Part shown: positions 1-5,449 of the stretch, piece by piece
Numbering within the stretch: position 1 is the first letter of the stretch
How the letters are laid out: each line of letters opens with the position of its first letter
The notes under the pieces: generated by a model
The model's input: only the letters and a program-made list of their open reading frames with translations
Database searches by the model: none
Told to the model about the DNA's origin: nothing
From: Halomonas sp.
GTDB taxonomy: Bacteria; Pseudomonadota; Gammaproteobacteria; Pseudomonadales; Halomonadaceae
Assembly: GCA_007129225.1 (NCBI GenBank)
Contig: SKVX01000407.1
Coordinates: forward strand, 1-6,783
Direction: 5' to 3'
Length of the DNA: 6,783 bases
Translations under genes and position numbers: made by a program

Positions 1-1
1 C

Positions 2-472
2 CTGGCCGTCGCCCTGCTGGAAGCCCGCGGCTTCACCGCCGAGGACTTCGCCCGCTCCCACCCGGGAGGGAGCCTGGGCAAGCGTCTTCTGCTGCGGGTC
101 GCCGATCTCATGCACCAGGGCACGCGGCTCCCGAGCGTACCGCTGGGCAGCCCGCTACGGGACGCCCTGCTGGAAATGTCCCGGCAGGGTCTCGGCTTCA
201 CCTGCGTGGTCGACGAGCAGAATCACCTGATTGGTGTCTATACCGATGGCGACCTGCGCCGCACCCTGGACCAGCATAATGACCTCAGCCGGCTGAGGGT
301 CGATGACGTCATGACTCGCCCCGGCAAGCGTATCGCTCCCGACCTGCTGGCCGCCGAAGCGGTTCGCGTCATGGAGGACAACCGGATCACGGCCCTGGCC
401 GTGGTCGACGACGAGGGGCACCCGGTCGGTGCCCTGCACATGCACGATCTGCTGCGCAGCGGCGTGATCTGA
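2..472 (+). CDS. kdsD: D-arabinose 5-phosphate isomerase, C-terminal part (5' end outside window)
   Basis: KdsD interconverts D-ribulose 5-phosphate and D-arabinose 5-phosphate in the cytoplasm, the first committed step towards Kdo for lipopolysaccharide. About 156 codons are visible, open from base 2, against roughly 328 residues in E. coli, so about half of the protein lies upstream. The visible part starts at the end of the SIS sugar-isomerase domain (LAVALLEARGFTAEDF, then SHPGGSLGKRLL). From memory, the His of SHPGG corresponds to an active-site His in E. coli KdsD. Two CBS domains follow, at about nt 95-290 and 299-469: the first carries TDGDLRR, the second ends in LHMHDLLRSGVI, a typical KdsD C-terminus. 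The ATG at 110 is internal, because family-like sequence continues in frame upstream of it. kdsC follows after 25 nt, and the two enzymes act two steps apart in the same pathway. A paralogue such as GutQ is the main alternative, but the kdsC-lpt neighbours favour KdsD. Confidence 0.95.
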   Translation: MAVALLEARGFTAEDFARSHPGGSLGKRLLLRVADLMHQGTRLPSVPLGSPLRDALLEMSRQGLGFTCVVDEQNHLIGVYTDGDLRRTLDQHNDLSRLRVDDVMTRPGKRIAPDLLAAEAVRVMEDNRITALAVVDDEGHPVGALHMHDLLRSGVI

Positions 473-497
473 CCACCCATAGAACCAAGGAGAGCCC

Positions 498-1055
498 ATG
501 GCTCTGGCAACCCCGATCAATGACCCCCACCTCCTCGACCGTCTGCGCCAGATCCGACTGCTGGCACTCGATGTCGATGGGGTACTGACCGACGGTCGCC
601 TCTACTTCCAGGCCGATGGCGTGGAGATCAAGGCATTCCATACCCAGGACGGACTGGGCATCAAGCTGCTGCGCCGCGCCGGCATCCAGGTGGCCCTGCT
701 GACGGGGCGCGAATCCCCCATGGTCAGCCATCGTGCCGCGGCACTGGGCATCGACCACGTCTTCCAGAGCTGCGAGGACAAGCTGGCCACCCTGCGCGAA
801 CTCTGCCGGCGCAAGGACCTCTCCCTGGAGCAGGTTGCCTACTGCGGCGATGACCTCCCTGACCTGGCCGCCATCCAGCGGGCCGGAATCGGCATCACCG
901 TGCCCGGCGCTCCGCCCTACATCCACGCCCTGGCCGACTGGGTAACCGAACGCCGAGGTGGCCACGGCGCCGTTCGCGAGATCTGCGACACCCTGCTCGA
1001 AGCCCAGGGTCACCGGGACGCGCTGGTCGATACCTATCTTCACGTCCAGCACTGA
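498..1055 (+). CDS. kdsC: 3-deoxy-D-manno-octulosonate 8-phosphate phosphatase
   Basis: KdsC hydrolyses Kdo 8-phosphate to Kdo and phosphate in the cytoplasm, before Kdo is activated to CMP-Kdo for lipid A-core assembly. The 185-residue protein is a small HAD-superfamily phosphatase without a large cap domain, close to the usual KdsC length. HAD motif I is DVDGVLTDG with Asp25 (nucleophile) and Asp27 (acid/base). Motif II is LLTGRES with Thr69, motif III is Lys95 in the EDKL stretch, and motif IV is GDDLPD with Asp118, Asp119 and Asp122 as magnesium ligands. The C-terminal RRGGHGAVREICD is the KdsC signature that folds over the active site of a neighbouring subunit in the tetramer. The start at 498 is supported by AAGGAGA at 487-493. 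The stop is only 4 nt before lptC. All catalytic residues are present, so an active enzyme is expected. Confidence 0.97.
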   Translation: MALATPINDPHLLDRLRQIRLLALDVDGVLTDGRLYFQADGVEIKAFHTQDGLGIKLLRRAGIQVALLTGRESPMVSHRAAALGIDHVFQSCEDKLATLRELCRRKDLSLEQVAYCGDDLPDLAAIQRAGIGITVPGAPPYIHALADWVTERRGGHGAVREICDTLLEAQGHRDALVDTYLHVQH

Positions 1056-1059
1056 CCGC

Positions 1060-1683
1060 ATGCTACCCAAGCGCCTGCCCCGTCCCACATTTCGGCTTTG
1101 GCTGCTGCTGATCCTGCTCGGTCTTGGTGCCCTGCTGGCGTGGCTGGCTCCCTGGCAGGCTCCCACCCCCGGGCCGGTACCTACCGACGACGCCGGCGAG
1201 CCGGACTATTACCTCGAAGAGGCAAGGCTGACGCGATTCGACGCCCAGGGCCAAGCCCACCAGCGCCTGGACAGCCCGCGCCTGGTACACACGCCCCACG
1301 ATGATGTGACCCGGGCGGTGACCCCGGTCGCCCATTTGATCGACCGCGAGGGGCGCCACTGGATCGCCAATGGCGACGAAGGGCGACTCGGACCCGGCGG
1401 CAACCCGCTGACGCTGACCGGGAACGCCCGCCTGCTTGCGCCTGAAGAGCGCTGGCAGCTCGATACCGAAATCCTGCACTTCGACGCCAACGTCGGACAC
1501 GCCTGGAGCGAGACCCCCGCCCTGCTCCAGCAACCGCCCCAACACATGCACGGCGACCGCTTCGACGCCTGGATTCATGACAACCGCGCACGTTTGACCG
1601 ACAATGTCCGCGGCCACCACCCCCCGGCAGGCGCCCAGCGGGGCCAGGCCGACGCCGTCAACCCAGAGGATTTCACGCCATGA
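1060..1683 (+). CDS. lptC: LPS export ABC transporter periplasmic protein LptC
   Basis: LptC is the bitopic inner-membrane component of the Lpt machine: it takes lipopolysaccharide from the LptB2FG transporter and passes it to LptA. The 207-residue product has a short basic N-terminus (MLPKRLPRPTFR), one transmembrane helix at about residues 12-28 rich in Leu, a Pro-rich linker (QAPTPGPVPTD), then a periplasmic beta-jellyroll domain. That domain starts with PDYYLEEARLTRFD, which matches the LptC family pattern, and includes the NGDEGRL and LTGNARL stretches. It is slightly longer than E. coli LptC (191 residues), with a polar C-terminal tail. I chose the ATG at 1060 because it puts the membrane helix near the N-terminus; an upstream in-frame ATG at 958 would overlap kdsC by about 100 nt. 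No clear ribosome binding site precedes 1060, so translation is probably coupled to kdsC, 4 nt upstream. The stop overlaps the lptA start. Confidence 0.93.
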   Translation: MLPKRLPRPTFRLWLLLILLGLGALLAWLAPWQAPTPGPVPTDDAGEPDYYLEEARLTRFDAQGQAHQRLDSPRLVHTPHDDVTRAVTPVAHLIDREGRHWIANGDEGRLGPGGNPLTLTGNARLLAPEERWQLDTEILHFDANVGHAWSETPALLQQPPQHMHGDRFDAWIHDNRARLTDNVRGHHPPAGAQRGQADAVNPEDFTP

Positions 1684-2207
1684 AGCGACACAAGTGCCCA
1701 ACCGCCCGCATGCTGCTCACCCTGGCGCTGGTTGGCATGGCATGGGGAAGCGGCCCGGCCATGGCCCAACAACGCGACGCCGACCAGCCCATTGAAGTCG
1801 AGGCCGACCGGCTCGATCTCGACGACACTGCCGGCACCGCCGTCTACACCGGCGACGTGGACATTCGCCAGGGCACCATGCAGCTGACCGGCGACCGCGT
1901 GGAGATCCGCCGCAACCAGGCCGGCGAGCTGACTCGCGCCACCGCCACCGGCGAACGCGCCTATATCGAGCAGCAGCCCGATCCGGACGAACCCGTGGTG
2001 CGCGGATGGGGACGCACCATCATCTATCATGTCGCCGAACGACGTGTTGAACTGATCGACCGTGCCGAACTCCATCAGCGAGGCGATACCTTCGATGGCG
2101 GCTATCTCGAGTACTTCCTCGATCGCCGCGTGGTTCAGGCACGTTCAGAGAGCGAAGGCGTCGAAGGGCGTCAGCGGATTCGAATGACCCTGCAACCGGA
2201 GCGCTGA
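1680..2207 (+). CDS. lptA: Lipopolysaccharide transport periplasmic protein LptA
   Basis: LptA forms the periplasmic filament that carries lipopolysaccharide from LptC to LptD at the outer membrane. The 175-residue precursor (E. coli 185) begins with a typical Sec signal peptide: basic MKRHK, a hydrophobic core MLLTLALVGMAWG, and a probable signal peptidase I site after AMA at residues 27-29, leaving a mature protein that starts QQRDADQPIEVEADRL. The mature part is an OstA/LptA beta-jellyroll. DQPIEVEADRLDLDDTAGTAVYTGDV matches the N-terminal family signature, and the repeated VxYxGxVxIRQGTMQLTGDRVEI style strands follow. The start ATG overlaps the lptC stop as ATGA, and GAGGA at 1666-1670 is a suitable ribosome binding site. 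lptB follows after one nucleotide, so LptC, LptA and LptB are likely made in coupled amounts. I saw no convincing sigma-E promoter inside lptC like the one described for E. coli lptA. Confidence 0.96.
   Translation: MKRHKCPTARMLLTLALVGMAWGSGPAMAQQRDADQPIEVEADRLDLDDTAGTAVYTGDVDIRQGTMQLTGDRVEIRRNQAGELTRATATGERAYIEQQPDPDEPVVRGWGRTIIYHVAERRVELIDRAELHQRGDTFDGGYLEYFLDRRVVQARSESEGVEGRQRIRMTLQPER
2198..2201 (+). promoter_or_regulatory. Ribosome binding site that favours the GTG start of lptB
   Basis: GGAG lies inside the last codons of lptA, 7 nt before the GTG at 2209 and 13 nt before the in-frame ATG at 2215. The spacing favours the GTG, which gives an N-terminus of MAMKTL. The two choices differ by only two residues. 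Confidence 0.55.
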
Positions 2208-2208
2208 C

Positions 2209-2940
2209 GTGGCAATGAAGACCCTGAGGGCAACCCACCTGGCCAAGAGCTACAAGCGACGCCGCGTGGTGCACGATATCAGCCTCTCCATCGAGCAAGG
2301 CAGCATCGTCGGCCTGCTTGGCCCCAATGGGGCCGGCAAGACCACCTCGTTCTACATGATCGTCGGCCTGGTCCGCGCCGACGCGGGTGAAGTCCACATC
2401 GACGACCTGGACCTGAGCGCATCGGCCATGCACGAGCGCGCCCGCGCCGGTATCGGCTACCTTCCCCAGGAGGCGTCGATATTCCGCAAGCTCTCGGTGG
2501 CGGATAACATCATGGCGAATCTCGAGACACGCGAGGACCTGGACCGTCGCGGTCGCCAGGCGCGCCTGGAGGAGTTACTGGAAGACTTCCACGTCACCCA
2601 TATCCGCGACAATCTCGGCATGAGCCTGTCTGGTGGGGAGCGGCGACGGGTCGAGATCGCCAGGGCACTGGCCACCGAGCCGGCCTTCATCCTTCTCGAT
2701 GAGCCCTTTGCCGGCGTGGACCCCATTTCGGTCGGTGAGATCAAGGGCATCATCCGCCAGCTGAAGGCGCGCGACATCGGGGTCCTGATTACCGACCACA
2801 ACGTTCGCGAGACCCTCGACATCTGCAATACCGCCTACATCGTCGGGGATGGACAGATCATCGCCGAAGGTGACTCCGACGCCATTCTGGCCAACCGCAG
2901 GGTACGGGAAGTCTATCTGGGTGAGGACTTTCGTCTTTAG
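2209..2940 (+). CDS. lptB: LPS export ABC transporter ATP-binding protein LptB
   Basis: LptB is the cytoplasmic ATPase dimer of LptB2FGC. ATP hydrolysis drives extraction of lipopolysaccharide from the inner membrane and pushes it along the Lpt bridge. The 243-residue protein carries every ABC ATPase motif: Walker A GPNGAGKTT with Lys44, Q-loop Gln87 in GYLPQEASIFRKLSV, the ABC signature LSGGE at 140-144, Walker B ending in Asp164-Glu165 (LLDEPFAGVDP), and switch His197 in ITDHNVRETLDI. GYLPQEASIFRKLSV and DEPFAGVDPISVGEI are highly characteristic of LptB rather than of LivF/LivG-type relatives, and the gene follows lptC-lptA directly. The partner membrane genes lptF and lptG are not in the window and are usually encoded elsewhere. 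The end at TAG 2938-2940 is followed by an AT-rich intergenic region with no strong terminator hairpin, so read-through into rpoN is possible. Confidence 0.97.
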   Translation: MAMKTLRATHLAKSYKRRRVVHDISLSIEQGSIVGLLGPNGAGKTTSFYMIVGLVRADAGEVHIDDLDLSASAMHERARAGIGYLPQEASIFRKLSVADNIMANLETREDLDRRGRQARLEELLEDFHVTHIRDNLGMSLSGGERRRVEIARALATEPAFILLDEPFAGVDPISVGEIKGIIRQLKARDIGVLITDHNVRETLDICNTAYIVGDGQIIAEGDSDAILANRRVREVYLGEDFRL

Positions 2941-2993
2941 TCAAGCCGCCCGAGACCATACAACTTACTGTTGTCAATAGTTATGTAATAAAG

Positions 2994-3009
2994 CGGCACA
3001 AATATTGCG
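2994..3009 (+). promoter_or_regulatory. Candidate upstream sigma-54 (-24/-12) promoter ahead of rpoN
   Basis: CGGCACAAATATTGCG keeps the invariant GG (2995-2996) and GC (3007-3008) separated by exactly 10 nt. It matches 9 of the 12 specified positions of TGGCACGNNNNTTGCW. It lies 18 bp upstream of a better match. It may be a weaker second promoter, a non-productive RpoN binding site, or chance in an AT-rich spacer. Confidence 0.45.
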
Positions 3010-3011
3010 GA

Positions 3012-3027
3012 TGGCATGTTTATTGCA
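3012..3027 (+). promoter_or_regulatory. Probable sigma-54 (-24/-12) promoter of rpoN
   Basis: TGGCATGTTTATTGCA matches 11 of the 12 specified positions of the sigma-54 consensus TGGCACGNNNNTTGCW. GG is at 3013-3014 and GC at 3025-3026, exactly 10 nt apart. Transcription would begin near 3038, giving a leader of about 60 nt before the rpoN ATG at 3098. The site is intergenic and in the correct orientation. It implies that sigma-54 drives or modulates its own gene and probably hpf-ptsN-rapZ-ptsO as well. A sigma-54 promoter needs an enhancer-binding protein; its binding sites would be expected upstream, near the end of lptB, but I could not recognise one. Function is inferred from the motif only. 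Confidence 0.65.
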
Positions 3028-3097
3028 AACAATTCGCTTGCAAGTCAAACCGCGGCGGGCTAGGGTGGGATTTTTCGGCAAATGAGCCCCTATTCTC

Positions 3098-4516
3098 ATG
3101 GCCATGAAAGCATCCTTGCAACTCCGTGTCGGCACCCAGCTGACCATGACTCCCCAGCTGCAGCAGGCGATCGCGCTGCTGCAGCTCTCTACACTCGATC
3201 TTCGCCAGGAAATCCAGCAGGCCCTGGAAGCCAACCCCATGCTGGAGCTCGACGACGGCTTCGGCGAACAGACTGCCGAGGAGGCCCGAGAGGAGGAGTG
3301 GTCCAGCGAGATTCCCTCCGAACTTTCCACCGACAGCGACTGGTCGGATACCTACCCCGACCACGGCACCAGTACGGGCAGTGGCGAAGGGCCCGATTTC
3401 GAGCGTCAAGCCGCCGGGCAGAGCCTGACCAGCCACCTGATCTGGCAGCTGGCGATGACCGATCTCAGCGAGCGCCAGCGCCAGATCGCCGAGAGCCTGA
3501 TCGATGCCGTGGACGGTACCGGCTATCTGGCACAGCCCCTGGAAGAGATCCGCGACGGGCTGCGACAGCAGGGTCTCGATGGCCTGCCGACCCGGGAGGT
3601 CGAGCAGGTACTGCTGCGCCTGCAGCAGTTCGAGCCCACCGGCGTCTTTGCCCGTGACCTGCGCGAATGCCTGATGCTGCAGCTCGCGGCACTGCCGGAC
3701 GACACCCCACTGCTGCCCCAGGCTCGGCGTCTCGTGCGACAGTTCCTCGAAGCCCTGGCCAGCGACGACCGCCGACTCCTCAAGCGCCGCCTGGGCCTGG
3801 ATGACGACGCCCTGGAAGAGGTGATCGCCCTGATTCGCTCACTGGATCCCCGTCCAGGCAGCGACTTCGCCGAGGTGGGTGGCAACTACATCACCCCCGA
3901 CCTGCTTGCTCGCCATGACGAGCGTGGCTGGCGCGTCGAGCTCAATGCCGATGCCCTGCCCAGGCTGCGCATCCAGCCCGATTACATGGCACTGGTACGG
4001 CGCGCCGACAAGAGCCAGGACAACCAATTTCTCAAGGATCACCTCCAGGAAGCGCGCTGGTTGATGAAGAGCCTGGCCAGCCGTAACGACACCCTGCTGC
4101 GAGTCGGCCGTGAGATCATGGCGCGCCAGCTCGACTTTCTCGAACAGGGAGAGGAAGCCATGCGACCATTGATTCTGGCCGATATTGCCCAGGCCGTGGA
4201 CATGCACGAGTCGACCATATCCCGTGTAACGACCCAAAAATTCATCCATACGCCCCGCGGCGTGTTCGAACTCAAGTTCTTCTTCTCGAGCCATGTGGGC
4301 GGTGGAGAGGGCGAAGGCGACGCCTATTCCAGCACGGCGATCCGTGCCCGGATCCGCAAGCTGGTCCAGGACGAGCCGCCCCGCAAGCCGTTGTCGGATA
4401 GCCGTCTGGTCGATCTACTCGCCGAGGACGGTATCCGCGTTGCGCGACGAACCGTTGCCAAATACCGGGAAGCGCTGGGCATCCCCTCTTCCAGCGAGCG
4501 CAAGCGATTTCGCTGA
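3098..4516 (+). CDS. rpoN: RNA polymerase sigma-54 factor RpoN
   Basis: RpoN directs RNA polymerase to -24/-12 promoters and requires AAA+ activators to open DNA; typical targets are nitrogen metabolism, motility and stress genes. The 472-residue protein shows all family regions. Region I is the Gln- and Leu-rich activator-responsive segment at about residues 4-50 (SLQLRVGTQLTMTPQLQQAI, then LLQLSTLDL). Region II is an acidic linker at about 50-102. The core-binding domain spans roughly 115-300. A helix-turn-helix lies at about 360-379 (LADIAQAVDMHESTISRV). The RpoN box ARRTVAKYRE at 449-458 recognises the -24 element. A second in-frame ATG at 3104 gives MKASLQL, which aligns better with E. 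coli and Pseudomonas RpoN starts. Neither start has a strong ribosome binding site, only GAG at 3084-3086, so the start is uncertain by two residues. Tandem sigma-54 sites lie upstream. Confidence 0.97.
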   Translation: MAMKASLQLRVGTQLTMTPQLQQAIALLQLSTLDLRQEIQQALEANPMLELDDGFGEQTAEEAREEEWSSEIPSELSTDSDWSDTYPDHGTSTGSGEGPDFERQAAGQSLTSHLIWQLAMTDLSERQRQIAESLIDAVDGTGYLAQPLEEIRDGLRQQGLDGLPTREVEQVLLRLQQFEPTGVFARDLRECLMLQLAALPDDTPLLPQARRLVRQFLEALASDDRRLLKRRLGLDDDALEEVIALIRSLDPRPGSDFAEVGGNYITPDLLARHDERGWRVELNADALPRLRIQPDYMALVRRADKSQDNQFLKDHLQEARWLMKSLASRNDTLLRVGREIMARQLDFLEQGEEAMRPLILADIAQAVDMHESTISRVTTQKFIHTPRGVFELKFFFSSHVGGGEGEGDAYSSTAIRARIRKLVQDEPPRKPLSDSRLVDLLAEDGIRVARRTVAKYREALGIPSSSERKRFR

Positions 4517-4564
4517 CCCGGCCCCCTCCCTTGCCCCTTTACAGGAAACCATCAATGGAGGGGT

Positions 4565-4591
4565 TTGCAGGGCCCCAAAAAGGGTTACAAT
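4565..4591 (+). promoter_or_regulatory. Candidate sigma-70 promoter of hpf
   Basis: TACAAT at 4586-4591 is a good -10 element (5 of 6), with TTGCAG at 4565-4570 as a weaker -35 (4 of 6) and a short 15-nt spacer. It lies in the 108-nt gap between rpoN and hpf and would start transcription near 4598, just before the hpf ribosome binding site. It would allow hpf-ptsN-rapZ-ptsO to be expressed apart from rpoN. The short spacer lowers confidence. Confidence 0.45.
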
Positions 4592-4624
4592 CGAGGCATC
4601 ACTCGAAGGACGAAGGAGCCTGTC

Positions 4625-4933
4625 ATGCAAGTCAATATTACCGGCCACCATGTGGAACTGACCGATGCCCTGCGTGACTACGTCAGCGAAAAACTGACCC
4701 GCGTGCAGCGCCACTACGACAACATCACCAATGTTCAGGTCACGCTTTCGGTAGAGAAAGAGCGTCAACTGGCCGCCTGTACCCTGCATGCCGCCGGCGC
4801 AGACCTTCATGCCGAAGCCACCGATCCCGACATGTACGCCGCTATTGACGCATTGACCGACAAGCTCGACCGTCAACTGGTCAAGCACAAGGAAAAGGCC
4901 CAGGCCCGCGCCCAGGGCGCCGGCATTCGCTGA
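4625..4933 (+). CDS. hpf: Ribosome hibernation promoting factor, short form
   Basis: HPF binds the 30S subunit in the channel used by mRNA and tRNA and helps store ribosomes as inactive 100S dimers during slow growth. The 102-residue protein is a single beta-alpha-beta-beta-beta-alpha domain starting MQVNITGHHVELTDALRDYV, with the family pattern KLTRVQRHYDNITNVQVTLSVEK and the second helix DMYAAIDALTDKLDRQLVKHKEK. It has no C-terminal dimerisation domain, so it is the short HPF type (E. coli 95 residues), which in gammaproteobacteria works with RMF; RMF is not in the window. The ATG at 4625 is chosen because AAGGAG at 4613-4618 sits 6 nt before it and the family homology starts there. In-frame sequence from 4565 overlaps the candidate promoter. 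The older name for this position is the rpoN-downstream sigma-54 modulation protein; a direct effect on sigma-54 is not established. RaiA/YfiA is a related alternative, but the locus fits Hpf. Confidence 0.94.
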   Translation: MQVNITGHHVELTDALRDYVSEKLTRVQRHYDNITNVQVTLSVEKERQLAACTLHAAGADLHAEATDPDMYAAIDALTDKLDRQLVKHKEKAQARAQGAGIR

Positions 4934-4938
4934 TTGCC

Positions 4939-5409
4939 ATGACACTGGAAGCCATCCTGCCCCCCGAGCGCGCCCTCTACGGCGTGCCCGGTGGCAGCAA
5001 GAAACGGGTGCTGGAGTTCTTCAGCACCTTCATCGCCCAGAACACGCCGAGCCTCGACAGCCAGGAAGTCTTTTCCCGCCTCATCGGCAGAGAGCGCCTG
5101 GGCAGCACGGGCATCGGCAACGGGGTGGCCATTCCCCATGCCAGAAGCCCCCACTGCCAGAGTCCGGTCGCAGCCTTCCTGAAGCTGGCGGAGCCCATCG
5201 ATTTCGACGCCATCGACGGAGAGCCGGTCGACCTGATCTTCGTGCTGCTGGTGCCGGAAGAGGCAGACGATACCCACCTGGCACTACTCAGCCAGGTGGC
5301 CAGCATCATGAACGATGCCGATACGCGTCTGGCACTGCGCAAGAGCAATAGCCAGCGTGAGCTCCACGAGCGGCTCATCGAGGCAATTCGACGACAGTCG
5401 CCGCCCTGA
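4939..5409 (+). CDS. ptsN: Nitrogen PTS regulatory protein EIIA-Ntr
   Basis: PtsN is the terminal phosphoacceptor of the nitrogen phosphotransferase chain PtsP-NPr-PtsN. It does not transport sugar: in other bacteria its phosphorylation state regulates potassium uptake, nitrogen and carbon responses and polymer storage. The 156-residue protein is one EIIA domain of the fructose/mannitol type. The phosphorylated residue is His67 in GNGVAIPHARS, the standard active-site motif. Other family marks are the SRLIGRERLGSTGIG segment before the His and the EPVDLIFVLLVPEEADDTHLALLSQVA core after it. Length is close to E. coli PtsN (163). It begins 5 nt after hpf and has no clear ribosome binding site, suggesting coupling to hpf translation. 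Its phosphodonor NPr is encoded two genes downstream, while the first enzyme PtsP must lie elsewhere in the genome. Confidence 0.96.
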   Translation: MTLEAILPPERALYGVPGGSKKRVLEFFSTFIAQNTPSLDSQEVFSRLIGRERLGSTGIGNGVAIPHARSPHCQSPVAAFLKLAEPIDFDAIDGEPVDLIFVLLVPEEADDTHLALLSQVASIMNDADTRLALRKSNSQRELHERLIEAIRRQSPP

Positions 5410-5449
5410 CTCTCCCCGGGCCGCCCGGCCAGCCAACCAGGAGACCCGC

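Noticed and set aside
387..1166. Long minus-strand reading frames opposite kdsC, lptC and other genes
   Set aside because: They mirror well-supported genes, have no recognisable family sequence, and are expected as chance open frames in GC-rich DNA.
2965..2988. Dyad TTAC-N16-GTAA and partial IHF-like TCAANNNNT in the AT-rich spacer upstream of the sigma-54 sites
   Set aside because: Only four bases per arm match, and the IHF-like word fails at several consensus positions, so neither is better than chance in an AT-rich stretch.
2971..2991. Sigma-70 promoter with TTGTCA -35 and TAATAA -10 upstream of rpoN
   Set aside because: The two elements are only 9 nt apart, too close to work together, and no good partner lies at 16-18 nt.
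3986..4002. GG-N10-GC match to a sigma-54 promoter inside rpoN (TGGCACTGGTACGGC)
   Set aside because: The -24 half is good but the -12 half reads CGGC instead of TTGC, and the site lies within conserved coding sequence with no gene start downstream.
4560..4584. GGGG/CCCC hairpin after rpoN followed by AAAAA as a terminator
   Set aside because: The stem is four pairs and no T-run follows on either strand in the right place.
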